Source: Cardiocondyla obscurior (Eukaryota; Arthropoda; Insecta; Hymenoptera; Formicidae). Taken from it: a stretch of 64,000 nt of DNA. The DNA lies in NCBI RefSeq assembly GCF_019399895.1, contig NC_091869.1, positions 8,494,001-8,558,000 on the forward strand, in the 5' to 3' direction. Below the pieces are notes generated by a model. The model had not been told where the DNA came from. It was given only the letters and a program-made list of their open reading frames with translations, and did no database searches. Below are positions 25,601 to 38,700 of the stretch, in pieces (position 1 is the stretch's first letter; each line of letters begins with the position of its first letter). Position numbers and translations under genes: made by a program.

Positions 25601-26270
25601 AGGTTTATTATTACTAAGCCAAAAATCTTAAAAACTCTTTGATGCTTTGAAAGATAAGCATTGACGACATTGATCGCATTGCTGTTAGTCGCCCAAGGTT
25701 TTTTTGCTTCACGATAAGAATTGCTGTTCTGAGAAAACGATGCTGTACGTTAATATACCGCTTTAAATTAATATTATTATTCCGCGCAAAATTTTCAACG
25801 ATAAAATGATTAGTCACCGCTGCTCCACTTATCTTAATTTCTAACAAAATTGCGTTAATTCATTAGACGTTATAATTGAACGACTGAACAAAGATATTAG
25901 TTATCATAAGAAAATAAAAATGCCCTTACTTGCATGAAAAGTCCACTTTTTCGGCGGCCATCTTCTAATTCATCCAATTGATTGTTCTATTGATTAAAAA
26001 GATAAACATTTTTTTCTAATTTTCTCGATAATTACTTTTTTTTTAATAAATATAATCTTCAGAAAAGTATATATAAAAATTAATACTTTAAAACGTTTAA
26101 TGATAAAAAAAAAAAAAGAAAGACATAATCCATTAAATAAATTTCATTTTTAGACAAGAAGTATATCTTTAGAAATATTCGAAACGTCTTGATTACGATC
26201 TGCGAATTATTTTAAAGCTTATTAAAACAGTAGAAATTACTTCGTATGCCAAGTTCACTGTTCCAGACAT
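22669..26270 (-). CDS. Concentrative nucleoside transporter (SLC28/CNT family), complete
   Basis: Plasma-membrane, cation-coupled nucleoside importer. Twelve exons in gene order: 26270-26241, 25986-25930, 25728-25551, 25462-25291, 25216-25051, 24563-24369, 24223-24062, 23959-23866, 23785-23626, 23519-23351, 23234-22895, 22766-22669. Phases agree throughout and give 606 residues, the usual CNT length. Family segments in order: RWRPVIWGLILQFILGL (from residue 203), KGVFAFA/VLSVIFFFSF, YYGAMQWIIMKLGW, NPFIGM/SESPLMFKPYI (around residue 320), SSELHAVLSSGFSTVSG, FGAKPAHLITASIMSAPTA, FMPLSWIMGVPW, KTVVNELVAY, RSEAIATFAICGFAN. Many hydrophobic segments fit the multi-pass fold. The TM7 pair is Gly-Met and the TM8 pair Ser-Val at the positions known to set purine/pyrimidine choice in human CNT1/CNT2. 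The intron after residue 201 has a GC donor. The acceptor of the tenth exon (23519) is the least certain boundary. Confidence 0.94.
25045..25050 (-). other. GC-type 5' splice site in CNT (CAG|GCAAGT)
   Basis: The exon ending FSKHPGQ at 25051 is followed by GCAAGT. Joining here to the acceptor at 24563 keeps phase 0 and gives HPGQ-IRWRPVIWG, which matches the family. The nearby GTAAAT four bases further on would shift the frame. The flanking CAG|GCAAGT is the strong context typical of genuine GC-AG introns. Confidence 0.8.
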
Positions 26271-29200
26271 CTCGCTTACTTTTTCACTTCACTTTCCTAA
26301 AAATATTATGTATCGATGCGATTTTCCTTCGGCGCTCTTTTCGTTACACTGACGCGAAACGGGCGAATGCGTTTCCCGACATACAGGGGAATAATAATTC
26401 TTGGATCCTCCGTAATCTCATTGGAGTTGCACCAGCAGATAACGTTGATAACGGAATGTCACAGAAATGCTGACCATAATTTGAATGCGAGTAATCGGCA
26501 GGCGCACCCGGCGTGGGCTCGTGCACCGTACGGTACAAGGTAACACTGGCCTGACTGTCAGAACTCTTTAACAGTTGGCCTTTGTCGACTCGCACTTCTA
26601 ACTCGGAAAATTGATAAAACATTCGACGTCGATTTTATCATCGCTTCAGTATCAATTAATCAGATAATCTACGCATTGACGATTCGCGATAAACATTTCA
26701 GCTACATAGGCTAGGGGAATTTTCAACGGAAGACGAGGAAACATATTTGCACCGCAAAAACAATACGTATTGGTATTTAACTATATGTACGCGCAACGTG
26801 ATAAGACGCACGAACAACTACTGAAAATCGGCGACAAGTTATAGTCGTTGTGCAAGGCACAACGAGGTACGAGGTATGAGTGGGGATTCTCCCTTCTTAC
26901 TGACATTTTGAGTGCAAAAGGATGATACGATTTTTTTTTTCTTTATTTTTTTGCAATCGTGAAACTTTAATGCATTTTTTTTTTTTTTTTGCTGAGATGA
27001 GGGAATGTCTCGGATTCGTTATTTTATATTTAACAATAAGAAATACATGACTGGATACGTAAGTTAAATGGAAATATATTTTTACAGCGGACACGTCACC
27101 GTTGGGTAATTGCTTGAAAAAATGTACGTTCACTTGCGAGTGTGACATAACGGTCCTGTTCATTTTATACAATAATTATCTTTGTTAATTATCAACCGCG
27201 GTTTCAAAACACTTCGGGCATCTCGGCGGAAATGATTCTTGTCTATATTTCCTGGATTTACATTTATCACGATTTATTAACGGGGAAAAAAAAAATTTCT
27301 TAATTTTATCTCGTTGCAAGCGAGAAACGAAAAGTAATTTGTCGAGGTGCTAAGGACGATATAGAAAATGCCAGCGTGTACTTCGCATGATTTTCGCGTG
27401 CGCAAATACGTGCAAACCATCACGTAATGTGTTTTAACGGACCGTCGCGAGGTCTGGCACGTGAAATGCAGTCTAAACAGGTGCATAAAAATTCCCGCGT
27501 TGTTACGCCTTGAACGCATGGTCGCGCGGCTAATCGGTATTGTCGATGAACTGGGCGAGACATGTGGAAACTGGAGAACTAAACCGGAAGACGAGGTCGC
27601 GCGAGCGGCGGCGTCGACAAGAGAGAAAGAAAAAAAAAAAAAAAACGAACATTATGTAATTCCGTATAACGACCGTGACATAATTGCGAGTTACGTTTGT
27701 TGAATGAAAAAAAGAAGCTTTTCACGAGCGGAAAATTATTCGCATTTCGACAGTATCGCGGATGCCAGTTTAAAGCTATAATTTTTTTTTTTATTTCATA
27801 AATTTTAATTACAATTATTTTTCCGCGTGTAATATACTTATCTTGAAATACAATGAAAGTCCTTCTTGGCTACGCAATTGCATGTGGAGCTTTGCTACCT
27901 GCGTATTACTCACTTCGCCGCCGGCAAAGGAATGTAGGTGGTTATGGCAACAAATCGAGCGCGAAGCCGTCCGCCAAGCTTTTTATTTCTTTATGTGTTT
28001 CATCCTTACGCGGGTTAACGCGTTGTAACAGGTGTACTTTATGAATATTACTATCAAATATTCACTTTAACGTATTATGAATATATTCCTGGAGGATAGG
28101 TTACGGTATTTTGCGACGTCCAGTATATGTACATAAAAGAAACTCGCAACGTAAGTAATCGCGACGTCACGAGTGATAATATCATGATGTTTATTTGTGC
28201 GACATTATTTTTAAACGATTTTTAGATGAAGTTTAAATGTAATTTGTTGATGCCGCGATAAAAAAAATTGTTCATATCTCGTCTATTTAGCAGTTCGATA
28301 TAATAGCACGTGCACTTACATACAAAATATCTGATGATAAGAATTAGATTAGGTGTAAGATTGCACATGAGCGCATTTCTGCAGCTTCCTTTTAATGTGA
28401 GGCATTTCTAACATAAAGAAAGACGCGAAAAATACGACGTGTTAATAAATTCATTAACTACCTTTCAATAAAAATCTAGAAAAAAATAGAATATCTTACT
28501 GAACCGTAAACAAAATTTAATCTGATTAATTAAGGTAAAAAAAGGGTTTTGTAACAGACTACTTTAATTACATATATGCCAAATTCATTGACGCGCAAAG
28601 GAACACGTGGCGTATTAAATTGTAATGCGTCGATGTTTACATCGAACCCATGAATATATTTGACTTTAAAAAAATCCTATGCGCTTGTTATTGAAATATT
28701 TAAAAATATTCGGTAAACATTGATATGATATATCTCGCGGTCTGCGAGGAAAAGAACACGTGTATGACGACACATTCAATTCCACGATCGAGGAACTGAT
28801 CTTAAACCGGTAAGCTTGACGCACAGATTTCTCGCGTTACGAAACCTACAAATATTTACGATGTTCCATACAATTAATTATCAAATCCGGAAAGTTACAG
28901 ATCGTTTTGTATATCGCGAAGCAGGAAGCGCGAGTAATCGGAGGCTTCTCAAGGTTGAACGTCTGGCTGCTGGCAGGGAATAAAAAAAAGAAAGAAAAAG
29001 AAAAAAAAATTGAGGAAGATGAGCTTATCTCGTCGAGACGATGCGACAGGAGAACATTATTTTGCCAAGAATCATATTCGAATTTTTGTCCGAAACAGTG
29101 CGCGACGGCTCGAGTTTTGTCACGCTGTAAGCGTTCTCTCTTCCGTTTGATAAAGTCGAGTTACCTGTATCCGCTTCTCGGACGAGACTATTACAAGCGA

Positions 29201-30691
29201 CGGAAAGAAAAGAAAAAAAAAGAAAAAAAAAGAAAAGAAAAAAAATAAAAGAAAAGAGTGCCGCTCTGTAAAAATAACCTTTGTAAAGCCGCGCCATCTT
29301 CCACCTCGGTTGGTTACGATTGATGCACTCGGCGTATCGTAAATAGCGTGATTTTGCAAATTGCGTGCTAAATGTTTTGATTAGATCAGCGTAATCTTTT
29401 TTACGATATAAACAGATACGATTCCCGCCGACGTAAGGCTCGTTTACTCTTAATAGTGGATTATATTCCGCCCGGACTCCCTTTCCGACAGTGTCACATG
29501 ACGTAATAATGTGTTTAGTCTGCCGAATGTTTTAGACCGAGTGATATTTACAAACGGTATGGTCCACCGCTGGCCGAGGAGGAAAGAAATTAATCTCCCT
29601 TTCGTTACCGCACGCAATTACAGAATCGCGATCGCGCGATTAGACTAATAAATTTTTCAGTTAAAAATCTTAAATAAATTTTATTTCGACACGCCAATAT
29701 TTAGATTCGATTTATCGCATCGCTGCATATATTCAAGGCACGTACGTTTGGACGTTAGACATTGAAGCCCTTCTTATTTATGTCCCTCTTATGCGTGGCC
29801 TTGATAATTCCTTCATACGAAAATTATTCTATTTTCTATGTACTCGAAGAGCGGCACGCGGCTAGGCGGTCCAGTTTCGGTTTTCTGGCGGCGCGCCAAG
29901 AGCAACACGGATAGCTAAATTTGAAGAACGCGCGGCGAGCCGCTGTCGCGTTTTGCGACGTTAGGTTTAATTGCCGGGGGATCGCCGTAAGGTTTGAAAA
30001 GGCCCCGACATAGACGCCGATTCGCCGAGACGAATCCGAGACGCGCGAAAATGCGGACTTCGCTTGCCTCGCGCGCGGAAATAATATCCGCGCGATACTG
30101 GACACGTGAGAGCGCAGGAAAATCGAATATTCCGCAGAACTCCGTTGCACCTTACTATCTTACACCCTTCGCCGTGGTCTCCGCAGAATTCATTCATTGA
30201 CGTTGTCGGCCTTAGATTCTCGTGTGCCTCTCATTTTCTTTTTATTTTTTTATTTTCTTTTTTTTTTTTATTTAATTTAAAGTTAATAGAATTATTCTAA
30301 TTTATAGTGCGATCGGCGATAAGATAACGCGCAACTTATTGCGTCGAGAAAGAATTGCGGCTCGAGATGTTGCGGGCCGGAGTTACGTAACGGCGACGGA
30401 CAGAATCGGTTGTCACGTACGTGGCATAATTTGTGATTAGGCGGTCTCGTCATTATGCGATTTAACCAGACGGAACGTGCACGTAACCGCGCGCGTACGC
30501 TTCCTTCCTCGTGCTCTCGTGTTTCCTCTTTACTCCCGTTTCGTTGGAATGCCGGTTCATTCGTCATCGTCTGTCGCAGCACGCGACACCCTTCGGCGAC
30601 TACGCGGATCGTGTTCCACCTTGTAATTCTTCTGCATCACTTCCGATCTCGTCTTTTCCTCTTAATTTCATTCTTACGCATTTCATTCAAG

Positions 30692-30716
30692 AAAAAAAAA
30701 AAAAAAAAAAAAAAAA
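30692..30716. repeat. Poly(A) tract
   Basis: 25 uninterrupted A residues. No recognisable retroelement body precedes it. Confidence 0.9.
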
Positions 30717-32652
30717 TGAGAACTCTGAGATAATAAAAGAAAAAGTCTACATTATATTTTCCGTTTAATTTCAGTTCTTCAAGATAAAAAAAAAAAAAAT
30801 TATTAGACACGACTTTTGGCCTCTGAGGTTTAAAAATGCGCGCACGCGGAAAGGCTCGGCCTGCGGAGAGCTTATAAAAGCGTCTCTGCGGCGCGGAACA
30901 AGCGTGAAATATCGGAAAGCCGAGAGGCGAGCGGCGAGGCTAGGGATAAAGAGACGAGGGGGAGATTTCCTCTCGGGCGATCTGCGTGTTCCCGATGGGC
31001 AGGTATTGGTTTTAAAATGACCGTCTGGCCCCGAAGACGATTGCGTTGCGCGCCCACGCGTGGGTGCCGGCGCGCGGATTGCGCAATCCACTCCGAAATT
31101 CAAATTCCCGATTCCACGAAGCGATCGGAGAATCGGGGAAGGCGGACCGTGGAGCGCGTAGTATCCCCTGACGGATCCCGAGAAGAGAAGCAGCCTTATC
31201 TTGATTGCCGTCTGCCTCCGTTCTCTCTTGCAGGCGAAGACGTCGAGGGCCCGTGCGCCGGCCGAGGGGGGCTGCCATGCAAATTGCACGATTTCCATGT
31301 CTTTTTTCTTTCTGTTCCTGCGTTTCTTCCTCCGTCCCCGTCACCGTCGGGGCACGGCCATCTCGCGAGTCCTCGCGCGGTCCGGCGTCGGTGGAATTCC
31401 TTCTCTTCTTTCTTTTTTTTTACAATTCCGATCGCAGGAAACGGGCATAAGGCGGAATAATTTGGCGCGCGTGGGCAGAGCGCCTTAAATTCTCACTCGG
31501 GCGTCTTTCGTCCCTCTCGGGAGAGACGGCGCGGAGAAAAAAGGAGAGAGAGGAGGCCTAGAGGAATGGAAGGCTCTGTCATTAGGGAAGGCGTATCTCG
31601 GATGCGGCCGCGTTGCGCCGCGACTCCGACGCCAGGTGAGGACCGTCGTTCCTCGACAGAAACCTGGAGCCCCTTGCTGTTTACGCGCCGCTTTTTCTGC
31701 TGCGATGTTGCTCCCCGTCCGGCGGTGAGTTGTCTGCGTCGCCATCGAAGCCGACGTCTCTCGCACGGCTATCCTCCCCGGGCTATGAAAACAATTCCGA
31801 GAAGCACCGTCGGACGTTATTATGCCGGCTGTTACATTATGATCGGACCTCGTCGCGATTGCGTTCGCATTCCTCTCCGAATCCCTTCTTTCCTTTCTTT
31901 CTTTTTTTATTATTATTTTTTTTAAATTTATTTCTTTTTTTTCTAAAAAAAAAAAAGGGAGCACGCCGACGTTGACGGATGTGTCACGATCGGCATCCGA
32001 GTAGCTTTAAGTAGGCTAAACCGTCGACTACGAGATGATTTCTTCACCGCGGCCGCGACGGGCGTCGCTCAACGGAGTCGGGACCGGAGGAACTCATCGT
32101 TTCTCCGCAGCATCCCTCGCGGTCCAGCGGCGAGGCGGCGAGGCGCGCCACCGATAAGGACGAAGGACGACGGGCGGCGGGTCGTCGCGAGTGTGCGAAG
32201 CAACAATTTCACTTGGCACGGTGCGGCCCCGCGCATTATTTATTTTGGCACGTCTAGACGCCAGATTGTCTGTCCGCGTGTCCGATTCGCGGCGGAGAAT
32301 TCGGTGATGACGTCAGGCGGACGGTTGCATCGCCACCACCGCCGCCGTCGCTCTCTCGGCGCGCGAGAGATCAAATTGCATCGTACGTCTCTCCTTCGCT
32401 CTACCCTATAATCCGGCCGACGTACATGTCGCACGCAGTTAAGCCCCGCGTGACTGCACGCCCGCGCGTGATCGCACGTGGGTACTTTATGTGCCCGACG
32501 TGTCTTCCGAGTCCGAGGGCCGGTTTCACCAGCGTCGCGTAACTTTAACCTTAGCTTAACTTCGTCCTTTGTCTCTCGCGCTACGAGAGGGTCGGTAGGC
32601 GCGGAGTAACGGTGTGGCTCTCCGCCGATTCACTGTTCCCACTCGAGAGCAA

Positions 32653-32720
32653 AGAGCTAGAAATAGCTAGTTTCACTAACGTCGGTTAATTTTGACCGCT
32701 GATTCGCGGTTTCTAGCTCT
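32653..32720. repeat. 11-bp inverted repeat with 46-nt spacer
   Basis: Arms AGAGCTAGAAA (32653-32663) and TTTCTAGCTCT (32710-32720) are perfect complements. The arms are short and the loop long, so a stable structural RNA is not implied. Confidence 0.6.
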
Positions 32721-32970
32721 AGCCCGAGCTGAAAGTCGCGGGGCCAGCATCGGCACCAAGTTAAATATATTATATTTTTACTCAGGATTAAAAGAAAATC
32801 GGACCTGCCAATTCGATTCGTTATGCATCCCGGGTAGAACGATTTCGACGATTAGAACCTGACTGAATTTTTATTAAAAAAAAAGGCAGAGTTTAGTTGC
32901 GTTTAAAAGTCACTCGTTTATATACACGTAATTTAGATGTGCGTTGCATGCGAGATTAAGTATCAAAGAC

Positions 32971-32988
32971 GTGTGTGTGTGTGTGTGT
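32971..32988. repeat. (GT)9 microsatellite
   Basis: Nine uninterrupted GT units in non-coding DNA. Confidence 0.95.
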
Positions 32989-33700
32989 CTAAGATCGTAA
33001 TGCATTTCCTTCGGCACACATACTTCCCGTCGACCAGCCCGGTTTGAAGGGGTGAATAAGTGGTTATGTCGACGGTCTCGATTCATCGACTGCTTTACGA
33101 CAACTCTTCTGCTTTTTTTTCCTCACACGTTCATCACGATGAATGAATTAGGAGAATATGCATTGCATTCTTTTGTACGTTGAATCTTAATATGATCGTT
33201 TTATTACAAATTTTTTTTTTTTAATTTATTATAAAATAATTTAATTAAAAGAAATTATTTTTTTTAATTAAATAATTTTTATAAATTCGAAGCAGTTTCA
33301 GGCCCATCGCTTTTTTAAAGGTACAGATGAGAATTTTTACGGACACGATTGTTGTTAACGCGGTTCGGACTTTGCGTTTCTCGTATAGGATAGTTTCCTC
33401 CTCGTAAAAATAGGTGGCACATTATTTTTGTCTCACCACGTGTCGAAGTTGAACCTGCAGTCGATTTTACTATGCCTCTACGATTTCCTTTTCCACCACG
33501 AACCCGGGTCCACCGGACGTACATCTCGGTTCTCCGTCTAATTCTGCATCTAATTACCGATCGACGTCGAATCGCGCTGTAACAATTCGGGACAATCGGC
33601 AGCCGCGATTTCCCATGAAGATTTCCGCACGTGGAAGCAAATTGAATATGTCACGGCCGCGCCGCCTCTTTCATTCTTTTTTCTTTTTTTTATTCTCCCT

Positions 33701-33740
33701 TTTTCTCTCTCTTTCTCTCTCTCTCTCTCTATCTCTTCTT
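33701..33740. repeat. CT-rich microsatellite
   Basis: Interrupted (CT)n run next to a poly(T)-rich stretch. Confidence 0.85.
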
Positions 33741-34175
33741 TAGACTTCTGCCGTCGGCGTACGTTGCCACGCATCGTATTTTCACGCACGCACGCGGAGG
33801 CTGCATTTATTAAAAGCGATACATTATGATTCATGAAAGATCATATCTTTCGATTCGTCTAGACGGCAGAGAGGGAGGCGCCCTATAAAGTCGTATGTGG
33901 CTGCCTCTGAAACAACCATCCGAATACGACGTGCCTCTTTGTACATTTCTCTCGTGTATACGCCGTCGCCGTACATCGTTATACATCTGCTGCACCTTTT
34001 TTTTTTATTTTATTTTATTTTTTTTCTTTCTTTTCTTTCCGTCAGTTCTCTCGCGTTTCGTCGCAGCGTTCCCTGAAGCCGTTCAATCAGAGGAACTCCA
34101 CCTTGCCGATCGGCCAAGAGACTTCGTGGAAACCAGACGCTTCTTCTCTTTTTCATTGCTCTCGCACTAATCGAA

Positions 34176-34195
34176 ATATATATATATATATATAT
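34176..34195. repeat. (AT)n microsatellite
   Basis: Ten AT units. Confidence 0.9.
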
Positions 34196-34808
34196 GAGAG
34201 CGTAGACGGTGTACCCGGTACCGAAAAGAGGCCACGATTTGATCGAGTTATCGCGCGGTAGGGGATCAAGATCGATTTTTTTGGCGGTGAGGACCCCGGG
34301 CGCGCGCGCACGCGTTTGCGTAGAACGTCATTTGTGGTCGACGGAAGAAGAGAGGAAAAGGAAAAGAGAAAAAAGAAAAGAAAAAGAAGAAGAAAGAAAA
34401 AAAGAAAATTTTGATAATATTCACCTGCCACCGAGCCACAACACGTACGCGGAGCTGAGGTACGGACGTCTGCGTGCCACGTGAGTATTCCGCGCGATCG
34501 ACGAGAAGGCGTTGCGCCTCAGCCGCGGGACGATTTGCGAAACTCGAAATGACCATCGCGGATATCACGGCTAAGTGACGGGGGGCTCGGGACAATCGGG
34601 AATTTGGTCAAAGAGCCAATTTGATTCGACGCGATCCTCGGTAATAATCAACGGGAGGCAGATTCGCGCCGAGGTAGAGGAATATAAAAAAGCACGAAAA
34701 CGGTGAGGCGAGGTAGGGGCAGAAAGGAGAAAGAGGTAAAACGTCGCGAGGAGAGAAAAGGCTGTCCTCCGCGGGATTTCGGTGCGCGAGGAAAAGGGGT
34801 TACCCGGG

Positions 34809-34965
34809 TTTGAACGAGTGGAGGAGAAAGAGCGAAGCCGGCGTGAGAGGCAACGGTAACGGAGAGAGAAAGAGAAGAAGAAAGAGAGAGAGAGAAAGAG
34901 AAGAAGAGACCGAGAGGGAGAAAGAAAGAGGAATAGAGGGGAAGGAGAGGGAAGAAAAAAGGAGT
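34809..34965. repeat. Purine-rich (GA/GAA) tract
   Basis: About 150 nt almost purely A and G on the plus strand, with short GA runs. It may lie in or near the 5' untranslated region of the downstream gene. Confidence 0.75.
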
Positions 34966-35776
34966 CATCGTAGTAACACACCGGCGCGTCTCCTCTCGCG
35001 GCTTCGTGGTTGTCTCGGAATTAGTGAGTAGACAGAATTATGTCTGTGAGCCGGCCAGCACGGCTCAGTTGAGACTTACTGCTCAGAGCGTGCACACGCA
35101 TACCACGAATCCTTCCTACTTACGCACCTCGCGCCTTCGTCGTGCGATTAGAACTTAGTCCGCCGTCCAGGCCAATCGCGGCCCATTTCGCTAACGCGCC
35201 TCCGTACGAAACGGCGGAACCCGTCCTCTTCGTGTGCTCAGACGTGCCCGCGGAGTTTCCCTCGTTTCAAGAACCAGCCAGGTGACGTCCCGCAGCCCGG
35301 AAGATATCCCGAGGAAACCTCCGGGAGTCAGAAGACCCGCGGTCAAGACGTTTCCTTTATCGCGCACCTCTCGTCGTCCTCCTTCGTGAATCTGCGAGGT
35401 GAGCAAGACACATATCGGGAAATAGACTGTAATTATACCGAATTGCTTGTCAATGGACTGCGACGGTTCGAGAGCGAAAACACTTCGACGGGAAAATCTG
35501 ACAAAACTGTCGGTTGTCTACTCAGGAATTTAGAGATCATTTATAGGCCGTCGTACGCGGCCCACAAAATTTTCGGAGGCTCGACACTTTTTTTTTTCTT
35601 TTTTTTTTTTTTAATTAAATCGGCCGCTCAAGTTTGAAATTGTTCTTGGAAACAAACTTTGTGTCGTCTTTTTAATCGCAAGATTTCCGATTTTTTGGAG
35701 TGCTTTGGTCACCATCGTAGTCAAGGACCACTCGAGTGCATTGAACTTCTCGGTCAATATTTTACTATTTGCGACA

Positions 35777-38700
35777 ATGGGCGTTAAATCCCTCGTGCTT
35801 TTCTTGCTACTATCTATCACAGCCAACGCGTGGTCGTATCGCCACCATCATCATCATCATCACGAATATTATCCGGAACACAGAAAGGAAAGCGGCCGCA
35901 CGAATGTCATCGAGGAAAAATCGAGTTTCGGAAAGGAAGAAACCGCGGACGCCGTGCAATCGGAATCGTTGAGAAAAAACGAGGAGTACTCGGAGAGCAA
36001 AGGATCAATTCCCTTCAGCGCGCGGAGGCTAGAGAAAATGCTGGAGAAGGCGATCCTCAAGATAATCACAGGTGATCTCGGCACGGCGGAGATGCTGCTG
36101 CTGAAGAGCCTGAATTACACGCCGGAAGAAGTACTGGCGATCCGCGAGCGGGAGCTCGATAAGCGGAAGGACGAAGAGTCGCGAAAGGTTGAAGAGCCCG
36201 GCAGTAAAAAGTACTACGATGAAAGCCTGTACAGGGACAAGGCGAAGCACTGGAGCTACAATTCCATGGAGTTCGAGTCGTCGCCCCGTAACGATCCCGA
36301 CGTGGCGGTGCTGCGAAGCGAGAAGAAGAAGAACCGATACAAGGGAAAGGCCTCGCACGACCGAGACTTCGATTTCGACGCCTACAATCGCCAGGCGGTG
36401 ATCGACTACGAGAACCTGGCGTCCAAGCTCGAGCTGCAGCAGTCCTGGTCCGAGCCCGCGAGCCTCGACTACGAGGACGAGTCGAAGAATTCCGAGGAGC
36501 AGAACCCGTCCCGGAACATGCACCGGAGCTTCGACCGCGCCATGGAGCCTCACGTGATCTTCAAGATCCCCTACGACGACTCCGAGTTCGACTCGAGCAT
36601 CGGGTCCGACGAAAAGTCAAAGCTGACGGATGAAGACGCCCTCGCCTTGTCGAAGGGCTTGAGGCACCGTGTCCCTTCGTCCTTGAGACATACGACTGCG
36701 AGGAATGTTGCAAACTCCTTTCACGCCTCGTCATTGTCTACTACTTTTTCTTCTGCTCCGGTCGCTTCTTCTGCGGCTACCGGGCGCACTCCACTTCCCG
36801 TAGTGTACCAGCTGAGAAACTTTAAAGGCGTCAGCTCGGATTACCGAAAGAATCAGCTTTCCTCCGGCACAACCGAGTCTCCGGGGCCCATTGTCGCGAG
36901 CACTATTATTACAAACGTTACGTCAAACGCGACCGCCGGCGCGGGGAACTTCACCGATTCGGGAAAGGACGACGAGCCACCCGTCGAAGACGCGGCCAAC
37001 GCTACCAGAAGAATCAGCGAATACGAAGGGCTGGAGTGGGTCGGCGACGATGTTTATAGGGTAATACCGGCTTTGGCGGACTCATTGAGTTACGACGACA
37101 GCATCGACGACAGCGAGCGAGACGAGACGTCGGACTACGAGGAGCAAAATCTAAGCTTCCTGCCGGACGGAAATGAAAATGATACTCTAGAGTATCAAAA
37201 CGATGCGCCAGATACAGCGAGACTTTTTATAGCCAACATCTCCGCCGAGAACGCGTCGCAAGCCAATCTGACTGCCTATCAGCAATTAGCGCGTGCTCAT
37301 CGTCGAGAGTAAGTTGAAAAAAAAAAGAAAAAAAAAAAAAAAGAAAAATACTTTTAAATAGTAAGAGGAAAAGTAAAAATAGCTAAATAATTATGAAAAA
37401 AAATTTCAGTAGAAAATAGCCGATGTATACGGCTATAATTTTATTTTATTTAAAAAAAAGCAGATCTATTACAATGTTAATTTTCTAAATTATAATACAT
37501 TTTAATTATAATTTATAATCATACTTTTTCTCGTGCTGAATTATATTTTTATTACATGTTGTTTATCACGTGCTCCGCTTAGCGAACGCATACCTATTTA
37601 CGATATATGCTTCTTGTGTCTTTTAGAGAAAACGTAACTTCAAGCTTCGGCAGGTAAGCCTCCCTAGAGGCCTTTACTATTCGGTAAGGCTTTCGGTGTG
37701 CCGTGCCACTTTTCTCGATCATTTGATTTTCAAGTGCACCTTTAACAACCGCTTGGCCCGTGCGTTATTTCTATTTTCGCCTCTCGCACGCAAACGTATT
37801 GCACAGCGAGTGCTCTTACCGCGAGATTCACGTGGAATTGCAGCGTGCATGATTTTCTAACAAACGCTTTAAATCGCAGGTCTCTCATTTAAATTTATAT
37901 AAATTATTCGGCGAAACGCGAGAAAAAGAAAAATTTCTCACGACAAACTAACTTCTCGTTTTTACATTGCAGCGTAAATTCACAGTGCATCTCTTGCAGC
38001 TTTTATTTTGTACTCTCGAGCGTAATTGCGATTTGACGCATGCGATAACGGGCATTTCAAAAGACGGACGGCAAGCCCGCCGTTAGTCGCCGACTAATCG
38101 TTTTTCCGCGCGTGCGGCGCGCACGCAAGCGTCTTGGAAATCGGAGGTCTCCGCGCGAGAGACAAATCCGCCGACTTCGCTCGGCGGTACCGGCGTTCTC
38201 AGCGAAACGTTGCCCCCGACACGTAAAAATATCTCGATGAACCGATAAAAGTATCGCGCGGTGGAGAGTAAAAAAAGAATGCCCGGCGGAAATTTCGCGT
38301 TTACGATTCTCGCGCGGCGAGAGCGGCGTTTTCACGGCGCCGCCTGTTGCGCGCCGCGCATTTTATCGCGTCGCCGAGGCGCGGAAAAGATTTTTCCCTC
38401 GTAATCGTTAATCTCGCGGAAAGTACCTAATGGACCGCGGCTACGTGAATTCGGGGAGCGCGCGGGGTCCGCGAAAACCCAGGGATCTCGCGGTTTTTCG
38501 CGCGCGGGCAAGGCAAAATTGTTCCTCCTCGCACGGAGATAAGTCTGACGGCGCAATAAAGTCCCGCGGCCGAGGGACAGGTTTAGGATAGTGTTCTCAG
38601 CCAGGAAGGATACGCAGTGGAAATTCCGCCGCGGTCTCTAGCTGTGTTTTTAAATCGCCCTCTCCCCCCCGTCCGTTTCCCCTCGACGGCTCTCTCGCAG

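Larger units (their letters stand above)
26271..35776. other. Intergenic region between CNT (minus) and the prodomain protein (plus)
   Basis: 9.5 kb without a recognisable coding exon. CpG-rich patches lie at about 29850-30120, 30830-31480, 31560-31880 and 32000-32700. Low-complexity tracts: a 25-A run at 30692-30716, (GT)9 at 32971-32988, CT-rich 33701-33740, (AT)n at 34176-34195 and a purine tract at 34809-34965. Non-coding first exons of the gene starting at 35777 may lie in 34400-35400: donor-like CGAG|GTGAGC at about 35395, and an acceptor-like CAAG at about 35681. These are not proven. Confidence 0.5.

Noticed and set aside
32653..32670. Fifteen bases (AGAGCTAGAAATAGC) identical to part of the synthetic Cas9 guide scaffold
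   Set aside because: The rest of the scaffold is absent, there are no repeats or cas genes, and the flanks are ordinary insect non-coding DNA. A short coincidence.
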